The translations under genes were made by a program, and so were the position numbers. 64,000 bases of DNA from Echria macrotheca (lineage: Eukaryota > Ascomycota > Sordariomycetes > Sordariales > Schizotheciaceae). Below the pieces are notes generated by a model. The model saw nothing but the letters and a program-made list of their open reading frames with translations, had not been told where the DNA came from and did not search any database. The DNA lies in assembly GCA_030411725.1 (NCBI GenBank), contig MU839845.1, positions 186,001 to 250,000 on the forward strand, given 5' to 3'. Shown one piece after another: positions 43,143-54,942 of this stretch. Numbering within the stretch: the stretch's first letter is position 1; every line of letters starts with the position of its first letter.

Positions 43143-43957
43143 TTAGAGAAGAGCAACGGCACCAAAGATACCAGCCGCGAGGGCAATCCCGGGCGCCATC
43201 TTCTGGTTGGCACCGGCCGTGGCCGGGGCGCTGGATGTCGGCGGCGGCGGCGGCGCGCTGGAAGTCGAGGTGGTGGGCACGACGACAGTGGTTGGCGGGG
43301 GAGCGATCGTCGAGTGGATGACGTTGGGCACGCTCACGACGACGGTCGAGCCGATCGTCACGGTGGCGCCAGTGCCGACGGTGACGCCAACAGTGGTCTG
43401 CTCATGTTAGTCTAGATCAAAACAAAAGATTGATTCAACTCACGTCAATCTCCTTGGTCAGAGTCACGGGGATGACCTTGGTGTATGTCTTGACGTCGGT
43501 GTAGGTGATGGTGAAGCTAAGAAGGTTTAGTACAGGTCCCATATACAGACATCCGGTTGACTCACGTGTTGGTCTTGGTGATGTAGATGGTGTTGCCGGC
43601 CGAGACCGTGGTGATGACCGTCTCAGGGCACGTCACAGTCTCGTACACACTCGTCTCAGCCCACTTGGTGGTCTGGACAGTCGTGTAGGCCGTCTTGGTC
43701 ACGGGGATCTCGACCGTGGTCCAGATAGTAGTAGGCACAACCTCGGTGACGACACTGGTGGTCGTGTAGGTCGTGTATGTCGGCGTCCCCTTGATAGTCG
43801 TGGTCTCGGTGACCGGGCAGACCGTCGTGTAGGTTGTGATGACCGACGTGGTTACGGGGCCCCAGCCGGGCTTGCCCCAGTCACCACCGCCGCCCCGGGG
43901 AAGATTGGCAGCAAGGGCCGAGCCGGCCAGAGCAATAAGAGAAAGAGCCGCCTTCAT
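43143..43957 (-). CDS. Thr-rich GPI-anchored cell wall protein
   Basis: Exons 43566-43957, 43444-43516 and 43143-43397 encode 239 residues. The start codon begins a signal peptide (MKAALSLIALAGSALA). The mature chain is dominated by Thr, Val and Tyr with recurring TTxYTT/YTTVCPVTET-like motifs and few cysteines. A Ser/Thr/Pro-rich region follows, and the protein ends in a hydrophobic stretch (APGIALAAGIFGAVALL) after small residues, the pattern of a GPI-anchor signal. Such heavily O-mannosylated proteins are covalently linked to wall glucan. No enzymatic domain is visible. A TATAAA box lies about 170 bp upstream. The family is Sed1/adhesin-like by composition only; orthology is not established. 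Confidence 0.85.
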
Positions 43958-46900
43958 CTTGGATGTTGGATGCTTGAGCGAGTGCTAGCAGCGAGGGTCG
44001 AAGAGCGAAGGGAGATATAAGTAACCTTAGCGAACGAGTTACTTGCAATGGAGACAAGAGACGGTTGGCAGAGAGACCTGGGAGCTGTAGAGAGAAAGGA
44101 ACAAGAAGCAGGATGGCAGGTGTTTATACTGCACCGCTGAGTTGGGGTCCCACTGTCAGACGGTTGGCAGACACGATGATGTCGTCCGACCATGAGCAAG
44201 ACATCCCACTTGGTTGCATGGTCGGGGGCAGGATGCCAGGCCGGCAGGGATTGGATGGTTGAGCACCGCCGAGGAGGAAGGCCGCGAGGTTGGGCAGGGC
44301 CAGCGGTGATACGAAGTCACTCGACAGCTCGTGGCCAGGGCCAGGACTCTGGATCGAATCGGGTGCCTCCAAGCGTGGCCATCGCATGCCGCATCCGGAA
44401 GGCGTTGTGCCGGTGTTCCTCCGTCGAACCCGTCCTGCCGTCGAGCCCGTCCGCGCACCAAAAAAAAAGATGGTGATCGAAGGCGAAGAAACATGCAGCT
44501 CCCCCTGTCCCTAGTCAGGGCGAGGTTGAGTCGACGACCCACCCACACACCCTCCCGCCAATCCGCAGAGCCGCTAGGAACAGAAAAGCAAGAAAGCTGC
44601 CAAGGCAAGGGGAGGACCACAGCCAACACTCTTCCAGTCGTGCCAGTGCACCCGGCGAACCAGGTTGTCCAGACACTCGCCAGGCCGTTGGAGGGTGCCA
44701 TTCAGGCCGTTTCCTGGTTCTGGGCAATATAAAAGTCCCCTGTCAATGATGTCGTGGGCAGCCGATGACGGGAAGCCAGCTGTTGACGCTGACTGTCCCT
44801 TCAAGGGTTCTGGCCTGCTGGCATCTCAACTGCTCAACTCTATAGTAGCATGATGCAAGTCGAGATGCTGCCGAGAGGTTGGCGATTCCGGGATAGCCAT
44901 GACTGGCCACCGGCTGCTTACCTGTTGCTGTCGCCTGCCGGGGTGATTGGCCGACTCGGGTCGACGATGCCCGCCCACACGAAAGCCTCCCGCAGAGGCT
45001 CGTGTCCAGAGAAACAAGACAGCACAAACCTGCAGGTCGACAGTAGCTTACCCGTACGTAATGGACCCCTCCTCACCTAGTCGGCGAGAACACCAGAATT
45101 AGCCAAATTCGCCTCTCCCCTTTTTCCTCCATCGTGCCTCGTGCCCGCTCCCGCCCGTCGTTTGGTATTTTTTTGTGGCTTTTTGTGTTTGGCGGCCATG
45201 GCGTCATCGAAAACTGACGAGAAGGAATCCTACGCTGCGCCCCTTGCTCGGACTGGTTTTCTCTTGTTTGGAACTGGCGATGTCACCCCGCACTCCTGCT
45301 GCCGGCATGAGGGGCAACAAGCAAGCTGAGCTTGGCATCCCGATCCAGCCCAGCTGCCCATGCTGCCCTGAGCAGCAGCTTGCAGAAAAACCAGGCGAGC
45401 CACTCAGGGAAGGCGGCCCAACCACCGCAGGCGCCGTTCTAGACTTGTTGAGAGGTTGGCACGGTTGGCTGACTGCCCTGCTGATGCTCGCAGGTTGGCA
45501 GGCCAGCTTGGTCGATGCCTGCCAGCGAGCGCAATGGTGGATGGGGCGGCCAATCCTGATCCCAGGCTAGCGTGATGCCCAAAAGCTTGTTGCTTGCGCG
45601 ACTCGGGGCCGTTTCCCGTTAACGAGTCGATATCTCTCTCGTCTTGATTGTACCAAACGGCGGCTTCCCAGGGTCTCTCTGATAAATGATAAAATCCCGG
45701 GTTCTCGAAGGTTGTTTCAATTTGATGCCCTTGTGCGAAGACGTTAATTGCACCGAATCGATGACCCAGATCTGGCGGGCAACCACAGGCCAAGGCCGCG
45801 ATGTGAGCCGGGGTTTGCAGCCTCGGAGGGATTTCAGAACCGGGATCGTCAGCCACCAGGCAAGCCAGGCAGGCCAGGATTCGCGGTGCCACGAGAATGG
45901 GATCTCAGCCGCATCCCGAAGGAATCGTGGAAGACCTCTGCATTGTCGCCGTTGTCGGATCAAAACCTCGTTTGTCCATCTACAGCTCGAATAACCGACA
46001 GACTTGAAAGCCGTGTCGAGATACCTACTCCAGCACCACCCCTTGGGACAAGCGATGCGCATTTTGCGTCGGCGGGGTGATGTTGTGACCCCTGTTCATC
46101 GCGACGGAGACGACCAGGCATCTCACCGGCCTCGAAAACCTCGAGGTGCAGAAGCTCGAGGAACAGGATAGACTCGACCATGCTGAGCACGCTCGGCCTG
46201 CCGCTCTCTGATAGCGCGCTTTCCACTCCATAGAGGAGCCAAGGTTCGAAAGCCGGCTCTCGTCAGCACATCACTACCGTTTTTGTAAATAAGGCCGTTG
46301 GTTGCGGGAAATCCGTGCCGCTCGTTTGGCGCCTAGAAGGCATCGAGATCGGTCTGCCGATACGAACTCAGATGGATGGCTCTCTACCAGACGCTGCTGA
46401 TTTGGCCAAGATATCAGTCAGCTGTTCGGATTGCCATCGGAATTGTGTTCCGTCAGCCCAATGATTACCTGCACCAGCCACCCCCCAACAGCGAACTCGG
46501 AACGAAACCGCTATTGCCCTGGTTTCCTGCCACATATTTTTGCGCCGGAACTGATCGTACGTATTTTCGCAACGGGATGTTTGATTCATCCCAGTTTTGC
46601 AGCGGTAAACCTGAAGGTAATCCGTATTGTTGCCTGCTAGTATCATGTGCAAAGGTAATGCGAGAGGCGGGGTGCGACGTTGTGTTGCCTTGCATTCATA
46701 TGAAAGATAACAGCTCAGCTGTGATAGAGGTCCCCAATTTAAGTGATGACAATAGATCGGGATCCGAGTAGAGTAGCTTCGGTGGTGGTGTGAGCCTGTC
46801 CAAGATACGCTGAGATAACATGCGTCTTTGTGTGGGTTGCTGCGTGGTTCCTGAGCGACGAGGCACCTCCCTTTCAAGTGGGGTCGAATACATACCTATC

Positions 46901-47283
46901 TGAATCCGTCTAGGTCTAGTTCTTGGACGAGTCTTTTGGTACCCTCGGTTTCTCTGTCCCCGATAGCAGTACTAACTCAAAGAATACACCCAAAAGGTAT
47001 AACATATTTATTAGTGGCTGTTGTCGTGCCCAGGTTCGCCACAACGCCTTCCCCAGGATACCCCACATCAGTACCTCTCCATCCAGGTTGTCAGGGTCCT
47101 CGAGATTGGTCAATCGCGCTATCGCCCTGATTGCGGGGGAGGGGTCGAAAATTTTTTGGCGATGCGGGTGCTTGGAGGCACATGTGAGGGGTCCACAAAG
47201 ACAGACCATGGAGGAGGGGGCTTCCTCCAAGCACAAGAGTAATGGAATAGGCCATCACCTACAGCTCCATCGTCCCCTGAAAT
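43958..47283. other. 3.3 kb gene-poor region
   Basis: Divergent gap between the GPI-protein gene and the GARS-AIRS gene. Many short overlapping frames occur but none has domain motifs or coherent introns. It may include long leaders; nothing else can be supported. Confidence 0.45.
44123..44128 (-). promoter_or_regulatory. TATA box of the GPI-protein gene
   Basis: TATAAA on the minus strand, about 166 bp upstream of the ATG at 43957. The intervening leader is pyrimidine-rich and contains no ATG. Confidence 0.55.
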
Positions 47284-49309
47284 ATGAGCTCTCTCCGGAT
47301 CCTCCTCATCGGCAACGGTGGCCGCGAACATGCTCTCGCATGGAAGCTCAGCCAGTCGCCGCTGGTGGAAGCTATCGTGGCCGTGCCCGGTAACGGAGGC
47401 ACCGCGGGGTTGCCCAAGGTCACTAACAACACCACCGTCGCCGCCGACGACTATCCCGCGCTTGTCGAGCTAGCAAGGAAGGAAAATCTCAACCTTGTGG
47501 TTCCCGGCCCCGAAGCGCCGCTGGTCGATGGTGTTGAAGGCTTCTTCCGTGAGGCCGGAATCCCCTGCTTCGGCCCCTCCAAAGACGCAGCCCGTCTCGA
47601 AGGGAGCAAAACTTTCTCGAAAGATTTTATGAAAAAGCACAACATCCCGACCGCTGCTTACGAGAACTTCTCCGACTTCAAGAAGGCCAGCGAGTATCTT
47701 GATAGCATCACACACAATGTCGTCATCAAGGCCACCGGTTTGGCAGCCGGCAAGGGTGTCATAATCCCCCAGACCAAGGAGGAGGCCCACCAGGCTCTCA
47801 AGGAGATCATGCTGGACAAGCAGTTTGGCTCGGCCGGAGACGAGGTGGTGATTGAGGAGTTTCTGGAGGGCGACGAGCTCAGTATTCTGTCTTTCTGCGA
47901 CGGGACGACCATCAAGTCACTTCCCCCTGCCCAGGACCACAAGCGCATTGGAGAGGGAGACACGGGCCTCAACACGGGCGGCATGGGCTGCTATGCGCCA
48001 ACCACTATTGCGACTCCCGAGCTGATTGCGCGGATCGAGCGCGAGATTCTCCAGCCGACGATCGAGGGGACACGCAAAGACGGTTTCCCAATGCGCGGCT
48101 GCCTCTTTACCGGGCTGATGATCGGCCCTGACGGCCCCAAGGTCCTCGAGTACAATGTTCGTTTTGGTGATCCAGAAACACAAACAGTGCTGCCGCTTCT
48201 CGAGTCGGACCTGGCAGAGATCATGTGGGCTTGCGCCGGTCTCCCTCTCCTTCACCACGTACCCGTCAAGGTCCGGCAGGGGTTCAGCACCACGGTGGTC
48301 GTTGCCGCCCCGGGGTATCCCAACTCGTACCCTAAAAACATCCCCATGCAGGTCCAGGACTCACCAGATGGCATCACCATCTTTCACGCTGGAACAAAGC
48401 TGTCGGATGGTCAGCTGTTGACGTCGGGTGGCCGTGTCATTGCGGCTACTGCCACTGGTAGCTCGCTTAGAGAGGCTGTCGATAGGGCGTACGAGGGAGT
48501 CAAGCTGATCCAGTTTGATGGCATGTATTACCGCAAGGATATTGCGCACCGTGCTTTCCGCAGCTCGAAGCAGTCTGAGAAGCTTACGTACGCCCAGGCC
48601 GGAGTGAGCATAGATGCCGGTAATGAGCTGGTAGACCGGATCAAGGCAGCGGTGGCTACCACCCGCCGGGCTGGCGCCGATGCCGAGATTGGTGGTTTCG
48701 GCGGAGAGGTTGATCTCTCTTCAGCAGGATATCCCGGCGCTCCTGTCCTGGTTGGCGCCATCGATGGTGTTGGTACCAAGCTGATTATTGCGCAAAAGAT
48801 GGACAAGCACGATACGGTTGGTATCGACCTCGTGGCGATGAACGTCAACGACCTCGTCGTCCAGGGTGCGGAGCCCCTAATGTTTCTCGACTACTATGGA
48901 TGCAGCAAGCTCAGCGTCTCGGTGGCTGCTTCCTTCGTCGAGGGTGTTGCCAAGGGCTGCATCGAGGCCAGCTGCGCCCTGGTGGGTGGTGAGACGGCTG
49001 AGATGCCCGATCTCTATACCGGAGACGACTACGACGCCGCCGGTGCCGCCATCGGCGCCATGAAGGTCGAGCAACGGCTGCCGAGGAAGGACGCCATGGT
49101 CGAAGGCGACATTCTGATCGGCCTGGCCTCGTCAGGCGTCCACTCCAACGGCTTCTCCCTCGTCCGCAAGGTCGTGGACAAGTGCGGCCTGAAATACGCC
49201 GACGCAGCCCCATGGGACGCCAGCACCACCGTCGGCCAGAGCCTCCTCACCCCCACGAGGATCTACGTCAAGCCTCTCCTCAAGGTTCTCAGCAGCGAGG
49301 GCGCCGCCG

Positions 49310-49340
<31 letters not shown>

Positions 49341-49635
49341 TCTGACGGAGAACGTCCCGCGCATGCTGCCGAAGCATCTCGCGGCCGACATTGACGTCGC
49401 GACGTGGGACGCGCCGCCTGTTTTCCGCTGGCTGAGACAGTCGGTTGCGCCGGCCGAGATGGCGAGGACGTTCAACAACGGCATCGGGATGGTGGTGGCT
49501 GTGAGCCAGGAGGGGGTGGATGGTGTTGTTGCCGGCCTGGAGGCGGCGGGGGAGAAGGTGTATCGGATCGGCAAGCTTGTGGCCAGGGGAGAGGATGCTT
49601 GTGTGCTGAGGAATCTGGAGAGCTGGGCTGTGTAG
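47284..49635 (+). CDS. Bifunctional GARS-AIRS purine biosynthesis enzyme
   Basis: An intronless 783-residue protein. The N-terminal glycinamide ribonucleotide synthetase (about 1-430) starts with LRILLIGNGGREHALAWKL and has the ATP-grasp segments VVIKATGLAAGKGVIIP, VVIEEFLEGDELSI and LEYNVRFGDPETQ. The C-terminal AIR synthetase (about 440-783) has VLVGAIDGVGTKL, VAMNVNDLVVQGAEPLMFLD and ALVGGETAEMPDLY. The enzyme catalyses steps two and five of de novo IMP synthesis in the cytosol; fungi fuse the two (yeast ADE5,7), while animals add a GART domain. Both catalytic halves look intact. Regulation was not visible in the upstream 3.3 kb. Confidence 0.97.
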
Positions 49636-50140
49636 CTGAGGTACATGTAGTCAAACGGAATGATGTACAAAAGAGAGAATGATACCCGGTGGATCTAAGT
49701 GTGGTGTGGTTGTGTTGTAACATGTATCCCCATGACCGTATCTGGAACAAAAACGCATCAACTAATTCAAGAAACATAGATCCATGAATCCTCTATTCGA
49801 GTACGACAGGAGAATCACGGAACCCATCAAGCCCACCCAAGCCCGGACCACGTCTCTCATACCGCTCTATGGGAAAAAAGGGTATCAAAATGCACCTTCC
49901 CCCAGTCTAACATGCCTTTATGCGAGACATTTCCACCCATTCATATCGCCTTACTCGATTCTCGAACCGAAAATTCGTCCAGCTACGTTCATCGTCTTGG
50001 ATTTTCGAGTAAAGATCCCTCATTAACCTTCCCCCTACCCGGTGCCCGAGCGCCAGGCCGTCATCAAGTTTCGTACCCTTGGAGAAAGTAGTTCCAGCAT
50101 TCCAGCAATGGGGTGTTTACTACGTTGTTCATGCCGGGAT
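49636..50140. other. Convergent intergenic region
   Basis: 3' regions of the GARS-AIRS gene and of the acyltransferase gene. No gene is supported. Confidence 0.6.
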
Positions 50141-51114
50141 TTACAAGTCTACCCCTGTGGCCTTGGTGGCCCCATTGCTGCTACTGCTCGACGCCTTGAC
50201 GGCCATGGGTACTGGCTTGCCCCTTGCCTTCTCGGTCAGGGCGATCAGCTCCTTGAGGAAGAGATCGCGGGTCCGCTGGGTGAGCTCGTCCACGTCGGCG
50301 GGGGTGAGACCGGTCGTTGGGATGGGGTCGAGGACTACACAGGCGGTGGTCAACACACACGCTGGCATACTTGTGAACATACAAACGGCTGCTTACCCTT
50401 GATCGGAATGCTCCCCGACTTAAATACCAAACCCCTGATCCAGAGAATGTGGCTATAGTTGGCCACGACAACCGGAACAATAGGCACCTGCGCCTGCACG
50501 GCAAGATGAAAAGCGCCCTTCTTGAAGGGCAGCAACTCGGGCTCCTTGCTATAAATCCTCGTGCCCTCGGGAAAAATGAAGACGCTCTGGCGCATGTTGC
50601 GCATCTGGTCGGCCGCGCCGGTCATAGCCTGGCGCGCATCCTTCGAGTTGGCGCGGTTGATGAAAATAGCGCCGCTGAGCGTCATGAACCAGCCGAGGAA
50701 GGGCGTCTTCTTCAGGGACGACTTGGCCGTCATGCTGCAGTGCTTGGGGAAGGCGGCGCCGAGCATGAGCACGTCCAGCTCCGTCTGGTGGTTACTAATA
50801 AAGACGGCGGGGCGGACGGTGCCGAGGTGGTTATGGGGGTCGTCGATGTCGAACGTGATTCCGGTCGTGAGGAGCATGGCGTACTTGAAGCAGCGGGCCG
50901 TCGCCCACTGGGCTATTGTTACATGGCCGGCGAGCCGGAGCGCGATCGAGACGAACACACCGAAGCTGGCGCTCACGAGCAGCGAGACGTACGACGCCAG
51001 CACGCGGGCGACGAAGGCGGCTTGCGGGATGACGAACGACAACATGTAGAAGGCGAGCGTCAGGGCGGTGTAGCCCGCGCCGATGTAGACGAGGTAGTCG
51101 ACGAAGGCCGCCAT
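50141..51114 (-). CDS. 1-acyl-sn-glycerol-3-phosphate acyltransferase
   Basis: Exons 50397-51114 and 50141-50334 encode 303 residues. The N-terminal membrane-embedded region (about 8-60) is followed by motif I NHQTELD (His109, Asp114), the catalytic HX4D pair, and motif III FPEGTR (181-186), which binds the glycerol phosphate. IVPVVVANYSHI is motif IV. This is the AGPAT/PlsC family, like yeast SLC1, which converts lysophosphatidic acid to phosphatidic acid at the ER or lipid droplets. The 62-nt intron (GTAAGC...TGTAG) lies after the core domain; the last exon supplies a short helical end rich in Ser and Lys. Confidence 0.95.
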
Positions 51115-52440
51115 CTTCGCGGAAAACTGCGACTGGCCGAGGGGAGTGTGGGATTTGGAACAGTGTTGTTGGACAGTGTATGCTGTTGAATGTCACAGCC
51201 TTTACTCGCCTCCCCCTTTGTAAGGTGCTTGTTAGCCTACCTTAGCCGTTGGGGCTGAGGAGGGTTTTTGGGTTTTTGGCTTGCGTTGAGGGGGAGGGGG
51301 AGACTTGCAGTGGAGATTATTCTACCCTTGCAGGTGTTGAGGTTGGCTACAACACGACACAATCACCAGTAACCAGCGCGGAGCAGTAGAGGAGCGGGTG
51401 AAGATGGTTGCTAGCGAAAGGAAATCCTCGAAGTGGCAGACATGGCTAGACAGGTTTGTGTCGAGTCGATCACCCCAGCCGCAAATGTTGAATGATGCGC
51501 AAGCGGCAGAAAAAAAAGTTGGGCCAGCGAGGTCAGCCGAGTTGAGAAGTTGTGGGGTTGTCCCCCGAATCCCGAGGTGTGGGGCACGCAACACATGCCA
51601 CGAAGGCACTCCCTCTGAAGAGAGCCAACCCGGCACGGCATCCAATTGTCACGGCCCGGTGGGTAGGTTGCTTGTGACGCAGGTACATCCATGATTCTGT
51701 GCGCTGGTTGATTCAGAGTCGCGACCCCTTCTTCCCGCAAGGTCCGTGGTTCGTCCGCATCGCTACTGGCTGAAGCGGTCGTGCTATCTCCGGCGTCCTA
51801 CACGGAGGTATGTAGACATGACTGATGAGATTGGCGGCCCTTTCGGCTCGGAAGACGCGAGCAAAGAGGTGCTCTATGCGTAAGAGTATCTCCAGGTAAT
51901 AATGTTAGCGGCGGGGTCTTCACCTCGCGGATCGCCCAGCTACCTGGTTTTCTCGATTGGATTATACCCGGATACAAGCAATATCCTATTCTTGGAAAAA
52001 TGACATACTGCCCTCTGGTACCGAAGCCATTCGGTGCCCTGTGATTCCGCCTCACGTGAAGCCCAACTGTGTTGACTGCGACAGTCTCAGGTTATCGAGT
52101 CTGTCTGGTTGGGGTGTGCCCCGTGGCGCAGCGTTGTAGTTTTGTCTTGGACGAGTTTGAAGCTTGACGTTAACAATTTTAGCCGATTCCAGCGCCGCTT
52201 GGGGTCGGTGGGACAGCGTGCCTGTCAGCTGCCAACACCTTGATCCCAGCATCGACCTTTACGCTGCTCCCACCAACACCTTTCGCGTGACCGATTGCGC
52301 GGCGCATCTGACGATCCAGCATCCACGGCGACCGCGTTTGCTTGCGACGGACAGGCAACCAACCATGGTCACAGGGTGACCAAGCTCGTTCCGACGCTCC
52401 AGCTTCCGGCTTCTGCGACGACCTCTTTGGTTTCCAAACC
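51115..52440. other. Divergent promoter region
   Basis: 1.3 kb between the acyltransferase gene and the DENND11-like gene. No coherent gene is seen. Confidence 0.5.
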
Positions 52441-54493
52441 ATGGCCGCCTCCCGACGAGGTCAACCACCCCTTTCGGTGCGGCTGCCGCAGCCGGCCTCG
52501 ACCGTGCTCCCCGACCTTCCGCCCATCTCGGCGCTGTTCCTGATTGATTTCGACGTCAAGGCCGGCTACACGATTGTCTGGAAGCGCGCCGTGCCGGGCC
52601 TCGAGCTCGAAGGCATTGTGGAATACAAAAGTCTGCCGTCCGGCCTGCACACGGTTCCCGAAGACTTGGTATACTTTGTCCATGATGCTGGACACGCCGG
52701 GCTCAGCGCGTTCGTCAATGAGCGGACCGAGGAAGAGGCGATGCGCCATGCGCGCATGATTGCTGTTGGTGTGCTGGTGCCGCTCAGCTACGGCCGGCTA
52801 GGAAGGGCATGGCGACATGCTCCGGCATTGAAGGAGATGGCAAGGTATTCGCGTCGCGCTATCTTGTGACAGCGGCAGCTAACATTCCCAGTGCACTGGC
52901 AGCCGACGGGAAGCAGACGCAACTGCTTGAGGAGTACTGGGATCGGAACGGCGCCCACGAGACGTCTGCTCCGCAACCGCTAAAACCATTGGCCGAAACG
53001 CCTCTCTCTTCGCCTTCCCTGAGCTTTAAGTCAGCCCGTCCTACCGGACACAATAGGAAGCGGTCCGCGTCTGACGGTGCTGCTTTGATACCGCCTGGTC
53101 ACCGGCTCTCACCATTTCATCCGGCCTGGAGCCTCACCTCGCTCCTGGACACCTTTGGCCCATTAATATTTCCCATCCATCGCGCCGCCCTGCTCCGCAA
53201 GCGCATACTCATTTCCACACATGCGCCAGTTCATGAGCCCTGCAATTTTGGTATGTCTTTTTTTGTCGTCTGGAGTATCATGCTGACCATCCAGTGTACG
53301 ATATTTCGGTTCTTTCCAATATACCCCTTTCCGTGTGCGATGTTGTCGATCCTTCTGCTTCCGTCCAACGGTTGCGACCTCTATTCACCATCGGCGTCCA
53401 CGATATTTCATATCTGTTGGAGCATCAAGACGCCATGAAGCAGCGGATGAGCCGGGATGGACACGATGACGAGAGCGCCGTTGTCGACGATGCCACGGCA
53501 GGCTGGGTGGCTTGTACGACGGATAGTATCCTGGCTATGAAGGAGAACTTGTGGGACATGCTCATCACAATGCCGCCGCCGTACTCGTCCGGGGCTAAGG
53601 AGCGGGTCTGGCCGACTGTGGAGTGCCCGAAAGGTGTCCCGGTAAGGGCTACGCAGCGCGATCTGCGACGATATCGATCTCTCAAGATGGGTCTCGCGCG
53701 ACTCATCGCGCTCTCAGGCGGGAGCCAGGTGCAAAACTACAGCCCGAGGTCTGAAACAACGGAAAACTCTGGACCTGGATCGTCCGGTATTCGTCTTTCG
53801 CAGCCTCCTTCTCGACCTACTACGTCGCCAGAAGACGGTGCCAACTGCTCAGCGCTCGGCGATGACGAAGCCGACAAGATTGTTGAGCCTACGACATGGG
53901 CTGCACTCGCTTATAGTGGTTTCATGTGGTGGGCTTCAGCCGGGGAACAACGGGGGAGCGACGAAGCGGACGAGCAGGTGCATGATAGTGCTTTGCTAGC
54001 TGATCTAGGGTTAGGGATGCCATTAGCACAACGCAGGACGAGCTTCAGTGCTCCTCTCAGCGCGGGCTTGGTAGACTCTGTGTCATCTCTCACAGCCCGG
54101 CATGCCGGCGAAGAGGAGAACGAAGAAGAGCGTGCCAAGGTGGAACTGGCGATTATTGCCTACTTCCACCGACTGACGACATCTACTCTCGGCGTGCTGG
54201 CGGATATCGTGGACAGCTCGGATGATGATGACATGCTGGGGGTTGACTTCGATGGGGCTGTGCCGGGAGACGAGAGTGAAGAGAGCGGCGAGGAGGCGGG
54301 GCTACTCAGGCATGATGAGGGGCCGGGGAGCGGATGGGTGAGGGTTGACAGTGAGGCGCTGGCGCAGATGGGCCTGGATGTCTGGAGCAAGTCGGATGCC
54401 GACTTTATTCGCGAGTTGACGGCGCGGTATTTTGGGAGGAGGGCGTATGTGGAAAATAAGGGGGTTGAGGTGTGTGGGTTGCGGGTGTGTTGA
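52441..54493 (+). CDS. DENND11/LCHN-like DENN protein
   Basis: Exons 52441-52844, 52892-53250 and 53295-54493 encode 653 residues in phase. The N-terminus begins with ISALFLIDFDVKAGYTIVWK and EGIVEYKSLPSGLH, a uDENN strand pattern typical of the DUF2347/LCHN family. Further conserved parts are ARMIAVGVLVPLSYGRLGR, SLLDTFGPLIFPIHRAALLRKRIL and LFTIGVHDI. DENN proteins act as Rab exchange factors; LCHN has no well-defined Rab. The second half (about 340-600) is a fungal extension with acidic runs (EENEEE, SSDDDD). The introns are 47 and 44 nt, at the low end for fungi. Family confidence is good; biochemical role is inferred. Confidence 0.82.
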
Positions 54494-54942
54494 TAGAGCA
54501 GGCGCGTGGATATCATCAACCTGGGTTGAATAATGGGCAAGTCTTGAGACTCCGCTGGGTGTGTGATCAGTGTCTTGAATACCTGATTTTGGCTGCATAT
54601 ACGGTTTCTATCAGAACCCTAACCCTGGATTCAAACCGCACCAGGCTCTTTGACCAATTATCTCAATGACCTCGAACTTTGCGATTCTTATACACACGAC
54701 TTCTTTTCTAATTTCTTCAAAAGAGCATGCAGCAATACCGCCGTGGCGTCAACGATTTACGTTCAATATATCGTACTTGAATCCAACTTCCCCACCACGC
54801 TATTCAAATCCGAACCAGTCCCTCCGCGTCGCCCGCTCATCTCTCACCTTCACCTCTCCACCCCCATCAAATATCACCTACCACGTCGCCAAATCTTCAG
54901 AACCACAAACACACCATAAAAGAGAGGAGAAATAAAACAGAA
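54494..54942. promoter_or_regulatory. Promoter of the RMP1-like gene with a telomere-like box
   Basis: This 449-bp tandem intergenic region carries AACCCTAACCCT at 54615-54626, about 320 bp before the RMP1-like ATG. The leader is CT- and AC-rich. Confidence 0.5.

Noticed and set aside
46239..46262. GGTTCGAAAGCC, a tRNA T-arm-like string
   Set aside because: The flanks do not pair into a T stem, and no acceptor or anticodon arm is found nearby.
46368..46877. 169-codon frame on the minus strand
   Set aside because: No hydrophobic, domain or repeat pattern; composition looks random and no splice structure extends it.
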